Part shown: positions 1-5,366 of the stretch, one piece after another | Layout: every line of letters begins with the position of its first letter | Numbering within the stretch: position 1 is the first letter of the stretch | Assembly (NCBI GenBank): GCA_013349735.1 | Contig: DUZC01000105.1 | Span: 1 to 5,892 of the forward strand | Direction: 5' to 3' | Source of the DNA: Rhodospirillaceae bacterium | Lineage (GTDB): Bacteria > Pseudomonadota > Alphaproteobacteria > Rhodospirillales > Magnetospirillaceae | Length of the DNA stretch: 5,892 bases | The notes under the pieces: model-generated | The model's database searches: none | The model's input: only the letters and a program-made list of their open reading frames with translations | Told to the model about the DNA's origin: nothing | Position numbers and translations under genes: made by a program

Positions 1-455
1 GCGATGGCTGCCGCCGCGATGCCGATGGCTATTATTGGATTACCGGGCGCGTGGACGATGTCATCAATGTCTCCGGGCACCGTATGGGCACCGCCGAAGT
101 GGAATCCGCTTTGGTCGCCCATCCGAAAGTGGCTGAAGCTGCGGTGGTGGGTTATCCCCACGACATCAAGGGCCAGGGCATTTATGCCTATGTGACCTTG
201 GTCACCGGTGCCACACCGACCGAAGATCTGCGCAAGGAGTTGGTCAACTGGGTCCGCAAGGAAATCGGTCCCATCGCCTCGCCGGATCTGATCCAATGGG
301 CACCAAGCCTGCCCAAGACCCGTTCCGGCAAGATCATGCGACGCATTTTGCGTAAGATCGCTGCCAACGAGCATGATTCACTGGGCGATGTCTCGACCCT
401 GGCGGATCCGGCCGTGGTTGAGGATCTTGTCGACAACCGCATGAACCAAGCCTGA
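1..455 (+). CDS. acsA: Acetyl-CoA synthetase, C-terminal part (5' end outside window)
   Basis: This is the AMP-forming acetate:CoA ligase, which makes acetyl-CoA from acetate, ATP and CoA in the cytoplasm. Only the last ~150 residues are present. The reading frame enters at base 3 and ends with TGA at 453-455. Visible motifs are DGYYWITGRVDD followed by VINVSGHR (the hinge between large and small domains), then GTAEVESALVAHP, and near the end PKTRSGKIMRRILRK. The lysine of RSGK (codon 330-332) aligns with the catalytic lysine that Pat-type acetyltransferases modify and CobB sirtuins restore in Salmonella and others. The C-terminus (TLADPAVVEDL then NRMNQA) matches the usual Acs end, so the gene is complete on this side. 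The GTG at 51 is internal, not a start. A strong hairpin lies 30 bp downstream. Family assignment is firm; I infer acetate rather than propionate specificity from overall similarity. Confidence 0.95.
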   Translation, partial: DGCRRDADGYYWITGRVDDVINVSGHRMGTAEVESALVAHPKVAEAAVVGYPHDIKGQGIYAYVTLVTGATPTEDLRKELVNWVRKEIGPIASPDLIQWAPSLPKTRSGKIMRRILRKIAANEHDSLGDVSTLADPAVVEDLVDNRMNQA

Positions 456-485
456 CCTTAATCAGCGCTTGGTAAGACTCTAACG

Positions 486-512
486 TTATGGCCGGGCTTG
501 TCCCGGCCATAA
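486..512 (+). terminator. GC-rich 11-bp perfect hairpin after acs
   Basis: The arms TTATGGCCGGG (486-496) and CCCGGCCATAA (502-512) are perfectly complementary around a 5-nt loop, CTTGT. The hairpin begins 30 bp past the acs stop. The following bases (TGATTTCT) are only weakly T-rich, so intrinsic termination is plausible but not textbook. The core ATGGCCGGG/CCCGGCCAT with a CTTGT loop also resembles the short dispersed intergenic palindromes found in many copies in alphaproteobacteria. It may be one of those acting as a terminator or as an mRNA 3'-end stabiliser. One copy alone cannot separate these options. Confidence 0.55.
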
Positions 513-518
513 TGATTT

Positions 519-605
519 CTGGATCAGCTTGAATGCGTTTTTACGATAGGCTCAAGCGCCGCTCGGACTTAGATTTGATCCAGTCAAAATGCGAAAAAAT
601 CTAAG
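519..605. repeat. Cluster of inverted repeats between acs and the phosphatase gene
   Basis: Three perfect inverted repeats sit here. CTGGATCA (519-526) pairs with TGATCCAG (576-583). Directly inside it, GCTTGA (527-532) pairs with TCAAGC (552-557). CTTAGATTT (568-576) pairs with AAATCTAAG (597-605), whose right arm overlaps the stop codon of the phosphatase gene. The first and last share base 576, so they are alternative or stacked folds. The 9-bp repeat could form the 3'-end hairpin of the phosphatase mRNA, but no T-tract follows it on the minus strand. No gene is evident in 456-600. Confidence 0.35.
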
Positions 606-1077
606 CCAGCAGGTATTTTGCCTTCAAATGGTCAAGCAATCCTTCAATCGCGGCCTCGATCAGCGCAAAGATCTGATCAAAGCTTTCGTCCCCGAAATAA
701 GGATCGGGAACATCCTGACGGGTGCCGTTCGGTATGAAGCTCAACAAAAGTTTAATCCGATGCTCCTGCCCGACAGGACAGCGCGTTAACAGGCGGGCAT
801 GGTGTTTATTTTCCATGACAGCAATAACATCTGCGGTGGTGAAGTCGTCCAGCGCCACCTGACGCGCACGCAAATCGCTGATATCGATGCCATGCTTGGC
901 CGCTGTGGCCAAGCTGCGTCTATCCGGGCGTTCGCCAACATGATAGCCGTCCGTTGCCGCGGATTCGACGGTGATCCGGTCCGATAAGCCTGCCTTGAGC
1001 AGGCGGTCCCGCATGATACCGTGAGCCGTAGGAGAGCGACAAATGTTGGAGGTACAAACAAAAAGCACTTTGATCAA
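601..1077 (-). CDS. Low-molecular-weight protein-tyrosine phosphatase
   Basis: This is a cytoplasmic LMW-PTP of 158 residues, the normal size for the family. It hydrolyses phosphotyrosine through a cysteinyl-phosphate intermediate. The P-loop is at the N-terminus, VCTSNICRSP, with nucleophile Cys8 and Arg14. The general-acid loop is DPYFG with Asp125. The canonical loop is CxGNxCRS, so Ser10 stands where Gly is usual. The chosen start is the TTG at 1077-1075: GGGAGG (1084-1089) lies 6 nt upstream and the protein then begins MIKVLFVC, the family norm. An in-frame TTG at 1083 would abut the SD sequence and is unlikely. The gene is divergent from the sirtuin with about 70 bp between them, and faces acs tail to tail. 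No cognate tyrosine kinase or exopolysaccharide locus is visible, so an arsenate-reductase-like or housekeeping role cannot be excluded. Confidence 0.9.
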   Translation of the reverse strand: MIKVLFVCTSNICRSPTAHGIMRDRLLKAGLSDRITVESAATDGYHVGERPDRRSLATAAKHGIDISDLRARQVALDDFTTADVIAVMENKHHARLLTRCPVGQEHRIKLLLSFIPNGTRQDVPDPYFGDESFDQIFALIEAAIEGLLDHLKAKYLLA

Positions 1078-1111
1078 AAACAACCTCCCACCCCAAACGG
1101 CTGGTTCAGGA

Positions 1112-1117
1112 TATAAT
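1112..1117 (+). promoter_or_regulatory. -10 box of the sirtuin gene
   Basis: A perfect TATAAT sits 30 bp before the sirtuin ATG, which would give a leader of roughly 20-25 nt. No good -35 hexamer is found at 16-18 bp upstream: the region there is C-rich and carries the complement of the phosphatase ribosome-binding site. The promoter may therefore need an activator or depend mainly on the -10 box. Confidence 0.45.
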
Positions 1118-1146
1118 GGCTTGTCGGAAAGTCGAAAGAGAAAGCC

Positions 1147-1854
1147 ATGACAATTGGTAACATTATTGTCTTAAGCGGTGCCGGAATTTCGCAGGAATCG
1201 GGATTGGCTACCTTTCGGGATAGCGATGGGGAATGGAGCCGGGTCCGGCTGGAGGATGTAGCGACACCAGAAGGCTATCGCCGTGATCCGGCCCGCGTCC
1301 ATGCCTTTTACAACGCCAGACGGCAACAACTTGGCCAAGTCAAACCCAATGCAGCGCATTTCGCTTTGGCCCGACTGGAAGAGTCTTGGCCGGGGCAAAT
1401 GCTGGTAGTAACCCAGAATATTGATGACTTGCATGAACGGGCCGGGACCAAAGCGTTAATCCATATGCATGGAGAACTGAACAAAGCCCGTTGCGATCTT
1501 TGCGGGTCCATAGCGCCCTGGAGCGGTGACTTGAACCAGCAGAGCCATTGCGGTGACTGTCGGCAGGCTGGTCATCTTAGACCGCATGTGGTCTGGTTCG
1601 GCGAGATTCCGCTGGAAATGGGGCGCATTTCCAAGGCCCTAAACCAATGTCACCTTTTTGTTGCCGTGGGGACCTCTGGCAATGTCTATCCGGCCGCAGG
1701 TTTTGTCAGTCAAGTGCGCAGCCGACCGGGGACACGAACGGTCGAATTGAACCTTCTGCCGTCAGAAGGAGCGTCTTTGTTTGCTGAAGCAAATTATGGC
1801 CCCGCCAGTGAGGTCGTTCCGGCCTTTGTCGATCATTTGCTCAACAGCCTGTAA
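1147..1854 (+). CDS. cobB: NAD-dependent protein deacylase, class III sirtuin (CobB/SIRT5 type)
   Basis: This 235-residue sirtuin removes acyl groups from lysines using NAD+, giving nicotinamide and O-acyl-ADP-ribose. The order of motifs is GAGIS (11-15) and TFRDSDG of the NAD pocket, TQNID (89-93), catalytic His108 in HMHGEL, a zinc site of Cys116/Cys119 and Cys135/Cys138 (CxxC-15-CxxC), and VGTSGNVYPAAG of the Rossmann fold. Tyr55 and Arg58 in FYNARR match the Y-x-x-R pair that SIRT5 and CobB use to bind succinyl or malonyl lysine, so desuccinylase as well as deacetylase activity is expected from family knowledge. The ATG at 1147 fits, since the protein begins just before the first beta strand; the upstream purine stretch GAAAGAGAAAG is only a loose ribosome-binding site. 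Its neighbour acs, 0.7 kb away, encodes the best-known CobB substrate. Confidence 0.93.
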   Translation: MTIGNIIVLSGAGISQESGLATFRDSDGEWSRVRLEDVATPEGYRRDPARVHAFYNARRQQLGQVKPNAAHFALARLEESWPGQMLVVTQNIDDLHERAGTKALIHMHGELNKARCDLCGSIAPWSGDLNQQSHCGDCRQAGHLRPHVVWFGEIPLEMGRISKALNQCHLFVAVGTSGNVYPAAGFVSQVRSRPGTRTVELNLLPSEGASLFAEANYGPASEVVPAFVDHLLNSL

Positions 1855-1861
1855 AAAGCCG

Positions 1862-2074
1862 TCAGGACGACTTGCCGGTGATGAGCAACCAGGGTAATGC
1901 GGCCAAGGATGCCGAATAGAGAACCGGCAGCCCTAACCGATAGGCGCAAAGAAACATTAGCAACCAGCAAACCAACTTTGTCCGCGCACTGAAGCCGGCG
2001 ACGGACCCGATCACGGCGCATCCGGCATTTCTGGCGACGCCAAGGGTTTGCGCGATCACGGAACCGATTGCCAC
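1862..2074 (-). CDS. Small hydrophobic protein of unknown function
   Basis: I do not recognise this protein. From GTG at 2074 it would have 70 residues: a Gly/Ala-rich first half (AIGSVIAQTLG and AGCAVIGSVAG) and a strongly hydrophobic second half (LVCWLLMFLCAY to LAALPWLLI) that could form one or two membrane helices, ending GKSS. About 70% of codons end in G or C by hand count, above the window average, which favours real coding. The start at 2074 is chosen because AAGGG (2082-2086) lies 7 nt upstream. A GTG at 2110 would add 12 residues (MHNFFNRDKGNR) but lacks a visible ribosome-binding site. It converges on the sirtuin gene with a 7-bp gap and no clear terminator between. It is divergent from the MASE1 sensor. 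It could still be a chance ORF. Confidence 0.5.
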   Translation of the reverse strand: MAIGSVIAQTLGVARNAGCAVIGSVAGFSARTKLVCWLLMFLCAYRLGLPVLYSASLAALPWLLITGKSS

Positions 2075-2154
2075 ACGATTACCCTTGTCCCGGTTGAAAA
2101 AGTTATGCACTTAGTTGCAAGGTTAAAATCGAAGGACGATAATTTTTGAATCGC

Positions 2155-2189
2155 GCGACAGGCGATCCAGTCATCATCATAATATGATG
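2155..2189 (+). promoter_or_regulatory. Promoter-like region with a 15-bp palindrome upstream of the MASE1 sensor
   Basis: CATCATAATATGATG (2175-2189) is a perfect odd palindrome with 7-base arms. It contains CATAAT (2178-2183), a 5/6 match to a -10 box, preceded by GCGACA (2155-2160) 17 bp upstream, a weak -35 match. A palindrome overlapping a -10 is where a dimeric repressor would bind, but the arms are AT-rich and no cognate regulator is in view. The rest of 2111-2224 shows nothing else I can name. Confidence 0.35.
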
Positions 2190-2224
2190 GTCTTGATTGT
2201 ACCAGTGTGAGGGGCGGAACCAGT

Positions 2225-3466
2225 ATGCAACCAAAGCCGGACCCCTATCCTGCCGACGCCTCGGATCGGATCGCGGATCTCGCCTGGGCAGCTGGGTTCC
2301 TATTCCTCTACGTCCTTTTCGATTGGCTGAGTTTTCTTCGGCCTTATGGCGGCCTTGATATCACGCCGTGGAATCCGCCCCCAGGAATTGTTTTGGCTTT
2401 CCTGTTATTGCGCGGGCTCAAATGGTTTCCTTTGGCCTTTATCGGAGCCTGCCTTTCCGATGGCCTAACCCGCCATTTTGCCGCGCCCATTGGACCAACC
2501 TTATTGGCGGATCTGGTTCCCACCATCGGCTATAGCCTGGCCGCCTGGTATTTGGCCCGTATCCACCGTATCGATCCGCGTTTGGGCAGCCTGCAGGACG
2601 TCCTGCGATTGCTGGCCGTCTGTTTGGTGACCAGTTTGGCGGTGGCCAGCGGGTTCATCGGTGTTTATCACTGGGCCGGCGTTATTCCCATTGAAGATGT
2701 GAGTAATGTTTGGCTGCGCTATTGGATCGGCGACATGATCGGCCTGTCCATTTTCGCGCCGCTTTGTCTCACGCTCGGTCAGATCGCCTTGCCGCCGGTG
2801 CGCGCCCCCATAAGCTCATGGACCAATCTTGCACAGGGATTCAGTATTTTATTAGCGTTATGGATCGTCTTTGGCGGCGATCTGGCTCAGCACCCCATCC
2901 TCTATTATCCCTTATTCATGCCGCTGATTTGGGTGGGAGCCTGGCACGGTTTACAAGGGGTCGCGGTGGCGCTTTTTGCGACCCAAGTGGGCATGATCGT
3001 CGCCATTGAACAGGCCCGGCTGGACACGGAATCCGTAACAGAGGTGCAGTTTTTTCTCCTGGCCTTGTCCTTATGCTGCCTGCTGCTGGGTGCTGTTGTC
3101 ACCGAGCGAAGATTGGTCCGGGCGGCCTTGCGCGACAGTCAGGCCCGCTTGAGAGCCATCGTCGATGTCGCGCCTGAAGGCATGTTGACCCTGGATGCCA
3201 ATGGCTGCATCGAATCGGCTAATCCCGCCTTTTCCCGGCTTTCAGGTCGATCGGCGGAAGCGCTCATTGGCAATCACGCGGTAACCTTATTTCCTTATTT
3301 CACGCCCTTGTTAGAGGGCGGCGGTGGCGAATGTTCTTTGCTGCGGCCCGATGGGTCCGCTGTTCCCGTCGAGATCTCTCTTGGCAAAGCGGAATTATCG
3401 TTCGGGGCCCTGACGGTGGTCGCTGTCCATGATATGTCCCGTCACCCTTTGGCGCCTGCCGGATAA
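2225..3466 (+). CDS. MASE1-PAS integral membrane sensor without an output domain
   Basis: The protein has 413 residues. Residues ~18-297 are a multi-helix MASE1 membrane domain with its hallmarks: W49-NPPPG followed by a hydrophobic run, and W167-IGDMIG leading into an APL segment. A short polar linker (TERRLVRAALRDSQ) leads to one PAS domain (308-~408) starting RLRAIVDVAPEG and containing NPAFSRLSG and the LLRPDGSAVPVEIS strand pair. In known proteins MASE1 sits in front of histidine kinases, GGDEF/EAL enzymes or RsbU-like modules. Here the chain stops at HDMSRHPLAPAG right after PAS, so no signalling enzyme is encoded. The ATG at 2225 is preferred because GGGGCGGA lies just upstream; a GTG at 2207 would add six residues. 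The 3' end overlaps the convergent acetyltransferase gene by 25 nt. The ligand is unknown. It may be a decayed kinase or a stand-alone input protein working with a separate partner. Confidence 0.85.
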   Translation: MQPKPDPYPADASDRIADLAWAAGFLFLYVLFDWLSFLRPYGGLDITPWNPPPGIVLAFLLLRGLKWFPLAFIGACLSDGLTRHFAAPIGPTLLADLVPTIGYSLAAWYLARIHRIDPRLGSLQDVLRLLAVCLVTSLAVASGFIGVYHWAGVIPIEDVSNVWLRYWIGDMIGLSIFAPLCLTLGQIALPPVRAPISSWTNLAQGFSILLALWIVFGGDLAQHPILYYPLFMPLIWVGAWHGLQGVAVALFATQVGMIVAIEQARLDTESVTEVQFFLLALSLCCLLLGAVVTERRLVRAALRDSQARLRAIVDVAPEGMLTLDANGCIESANPAFSRLSGRSAEALIGNHAVTLFPYFTPLLEGGGGECSLLRPDGSAVPVEISLGKAELSFGALTVVAVHDMSRHPLAPAG

Positions 3467-3915
3467 TCAAGGGCGCGCCTCAGCAAGCTTTCACTGATTC
3501 CCCGGCTGACCAGATCAGGCAACGCGGCCGTCTCGACAAAACCATGGCGAAGATAAAAGCGTTTCGCCGCCGCGTTAAAATCGCTGACCGTCACCCAAAG
3601 ATTTTTTGACTTGGCCTTTTCCTTGTCTATGAGCCAAGCAAGGGCCTTACTGCCCAGGCCCAGGCCCTGAGCCTCTGGATAAACAGCCAGCAATTCAATG
3701 AGGGAGCCACGCAGCCAGGGGCTACGCCAAGCCAGGACACCCGCCATCCGCCCCTTTGTTTTTATTACGTAACGAAAGAGTGAGGGGTCTTTTTTGCTGA
3801 GATAAGAGGTTAACCCGGCGGCCGTAAAGCCGTGTTGGCTAAAGGGCTCCATGCTTTCTAGCACCCTGGCCAAATCTGCGACATCGTCCTGGCGCAATAA
3901 CCGAAATTTTATCAC
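3442..3915 (-). CDS. GNAT-family N-acetyltransferase
   Basis: This is a single-domain GNAT enzyme of 157 residues, expected to move an acetyl group from acetyl-CoA to an amine. The acetyl-CoA pyrophosphate loop (motif A) is Q83-GLGLG, after the strand LIELLAVYP. The later strand and helix VSDFNAAAKRFYLRHGF is the typical motif B with its conserved N..A..FY..GF pattern. The substrate cannot be read from sequence. It lacks the large acyl-CoA-synthetase-like domain of Pat, so it is not an obvious Acs acetylase. The start is GTG at 3915-3913, giving MIKFRLL. GTGA overlaps the stop of the upstream deacetylase by 4 nt, and GGAAAGGG lies 7 nt before it, so translational coupling is likely. It is the last gene of the fzlA operon. 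Confidence 0.88.
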   Translation of the reverse strand: MIKFRLLRQDDVADLARVLESMEPFSQHGFTAAGLTSYLSKKDPSLFRYVIKTKGRMAGVLAWRSPWLRGSLIELLAVYPEAQGLGLGSKALAWLIDKEKAKSKNLWVTVSDFNAAAKRFYLRHGFVETAALPDLVSRGISESLLRRALDYPAGAKG

Positions 3916-4613
3916 GGCAATGCCCTTTCCAAAGTCGTAAACCGATAGCCACGTTGCAGCAACCTATCGACGATTTCAGGCAGCGCCTGACCCGTCGCAT
4001 AGCCTCGTCCATTGATATGAAATATAAGAATATTGCCGGGTTTGGTTTGCGACAGCACCCAATTGGTCAATGAGTCTGCTGTCAAATCGCGGATCGGATC
4101 ACCACTGGCAAAAGACCAATGGACCACCCTGTAGCCCATTTTTTCAACCAACTCTACGGCATGAGGCGAGGCATTGCCGGCCGGGAAACGAAAAACCCCG
4201 CTATGACGACCGGTGATATCAAAGAGCAGCTTGTCGGCCTCCTCAACCTGATGGCGAATTTCCTCATCGGCCATCCGCTCCATATGATTGTTATGGTCGA
4301 GGGAATGGTTCTCGAATTCAACAAATTCGAATTTGGCCAAAGCAGCCAACGCCGCCCGGTTATGGCGGGCAAACCTTCCGGAGACAAATATCGTGAAGGG
4401 AATCTGTCGCCGGACAAGAAAGTCGCTGATGGTTTGATCCAGAAATGCCGGCGTTTTGCTTTCGCAGGCATCAAAAGTTAGCGCCAGCAATTTTTCCGTC
4501 GTAGCCAAGGAGGTGATCACCTCGGCGAAGCAAAACTTAGGCAGAGCGCAAAAAAGCAGGCTCAGAAAGAGTGCTTGGCTGAGCCTGAGCGCTTTAAAAA
4601 TCCAGATCGGCAT
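3912..4613 (-). CDS. Secreted polysaccharide deacetylase (NodB-homology family)
   Basis: The 233-residue protein starts with a Sec signal: basic K7/R10, a hydrophobic core ~14-24, and a likely cut after FCFA30. The mature part is one carbohydrate-esterase-4 (NodB) domain. Motif 1 is LTFDAC (45-50). Motif 2 is H103-SLD-H107, the metal-binding His pair. Motif 3 is FRFPAG (141-146), matching RxPxG. Motif 4 is near HWSFASGD (165-172), and motif 5 has His199 in ILIFHINGRG. It is therefore a periplasmic metal-dependent N- or O-deacetylase acting on peptidoglycan or another glycan. Motif 1 normally reads TFDD; here Ala49 replaces the second, metal-binding Asp, a variant also known in other family members. 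The ATG at 4613 has no ribosome-binding site but lies 20 nt inside the end of fzlA, so reinitiation by coupling is probable. The next gene overlaps by 4 nt. Confidence 0.88.
   Translation of the reverse strand: MPIWIFKALRLSQALFLSLLFCALPKFCFAEVITSLATTEKLLALTFDACESKTPAFLDQTISDFLVRRQIPFTIFVSGRFARHNRAALAALAKFEFVEFENHSLDHNNHMERMADEEIRHQVEEADKLLFDITGRHSGVFRFPAGNASPHAVELVEKMGYRVVHWSFASGDPIRDLTADSLTNWVLSQTKPGNILIFHINGRGYATGQALPEIVDRLLQRGYRFTTLERALP
4557..4587 (-). repeat. 9-bp inverted repeat in the signal-peptide coding region
   Basis: CAGGCTCAG (4557-4565) and CTGAGCCTG (4579-4587) are perfect reverse complements with a 13-nt spacer. In the deacetylase mRNA the hairpin would begin 26 nt after the first base of the start codon. 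It may tune translation at a gene that has no ribosome-binding site of its own, or it may simply be codon coincidence (Leu/Ser/Gln codons). Confidence 0.3.
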
Positions 4614-5265
4614 AATGGGGCGGTGGCCGAAGACCCGGCACTTGATCGGCGAGCAACGGACGTACGCTGGGGCGCGACTTCAAGCGCGCATACCAGTCCT
4701 TGGCCGGTGGAAACTCATCCCAGGGCACGTCCCCCAGATAGTCAACGGTGGACAGATGCGCCGCGGCGGCGATATCGGCCATGGAAAAAAACTCGCCAGC
4801 AAGCCAACGACGGCGTTCAATCAGCCAATCGATATATTCAAGATGCTGACGGATCATCCCATATCCGATCCGCACCAGACGCGAATCCGGACCGCCGCGC
4901 GCACCCATCTGCCGTTTAACAACTTTTTCGCCGACCAGATTGATGGTTACGTCCCGATTGAACTTTACATCAAACCAGGCAACCAACCGCCGCACTTCGG
5001 CTCGCACCCCCGGGTCGGCGCCAAAGAGCGAGGGGTCTGGTTGGATTTCGTCCAAATATTCACTGATGGCTGCAGAATCGGCAATCACCTGACCGTCCGG
5101 TTCGACCAGAACGGGGACATCCGCCGCTGGGTTAAGGGCCAGAAATTCCGGCCGTTGTTCCCAAATAGGTTCGAGCACCATTTCGCAGGCCAGCTTTTTT
5201 TCCGCCAGGACGATACGGATTTTTCGTGAAAATGGGCATAGCAAAAGGTGATAAAGACAGCGCAT
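4594..5265 (-). CDS. fzlA: FzlA-like GST-fold cell-division protein
   Basis: The protein has 223 residues with a GST architecture: a thioredoxin-like N-terminal domain (YHLLLCPFSRKIRIVLAEKK, cis-Pro in DVPVLV with Pro51, and ADS at 62-64) and an all-helical C-terminal domain (SMADIAAAAHLS). The tail PPPHYADLDF (214-223) is the signature I associate with alphaproteobacterial FzlA. FzlA binds FtsZ filaments and, in Caulobacter, signals to the FtsWI septal synthase; it is essential for constriction there and does not act as a classical glutathione transferase. Length agrees with the ~230-residue family. The ATG at 5265 gives the standard start MRCLYHL. Upstream GAAGAG sits very close to the ATG and a better AGGA is 13 nt away, so initiation signals are weak. 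It is first in an operon with the deacetylase and GNAT genes. An ordinary GST-like enzyme is the alternative. Confidence 0.8.
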   Translation of the reverse strand: MRCLYHLLLCPFSRKIRIVLAEKKLACEMVLEPIWEQRPEFLALNPAADVPVLVEPDGQVIADSAAISEYLDEIQPDPSLFGADPGVRAEVRRLVAWFDVKFNRDVTINLVGEKVVKRQMGARGGPDSRLVRIGYGMIRQHLEYIDWLIERRRWLAGEFFSMADIAAAAHLSTVDYLGDVPWDEFPPAKDWYARLKSRPSVRPLLADQVPGLRPPPHYADLDF

Positions 5266-5279
5266 GCTCTTCAGTCATT

Positions 5280-5366
5280 CCTGAGGGGGTATCTGTCAGA
5301 TACAACCACTGCGGCCATCTGTCATCAATTTCCGCATGGCGGCTTGCGCAACAACTCCCCCTCAAG
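5280..5366 (-). promoter_or_regulatory. Candidate structured 5' leader of fzlA
   Basis: Read on the minus strand, CCTTGAGGGGG (5366-5356, with its last G just beyond the core) can pair with CCCCCTCAGG (5289-5280): ten base pairs with one bulged U, core TGAGGGGG/CCCCCTCA at 5282-5289 and 5357-5364. The enclosed ~67 nt hold GTATCTGTCAGATAC (5289-5303, a 6-bp stem with a 3-nt loop), TGCGG/CCGCA (5310-5314 with 5332-5336) and the palindrome TTGCGCAA (5344-5351). A further AGAGA/TCTCT hairpin (5368-5372 with 5377-5381) precedes the structure. The closing stem ends 14 nt before the fzlA ATG and covers part of AGGA. This is a computed-by-eye fold and matches no riboswitch I recognise. The 15-bp palindrome could instead be a protein operator. 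Confidence 0.4.

Noticed and set aside
188..442. Minus-strand open frame inside acs
   Set aside because: It lies wholly antisense to the strongly conserved Acs C-terminus and has no supporting start signal.
3442..3915. GNAT protein as the Pat-type acetylase of Acs
   Set aside because: Pat enzymes are much larger, with an acyl-CoA-synthetase-like domain. This is a generic single-domain GNAT located in a different operon.
4456..5229. 257-codon plus-strand open frame opposite the deacetylase and fzlA
   Set aside because: Antisense to two well-supported genes with clear family motifs. Its translation shows no recognisable domain, so it is a shadow of codon bias on the other strand.
4594..5265. 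fzlA-like gene as a detoxifying glutathione S-transferase
   Set aside because: The fold is GST, but the conserved PPPHYADLDF tail and alphaproteobacterial context fit FzlA better. Kept as the stated alternative.
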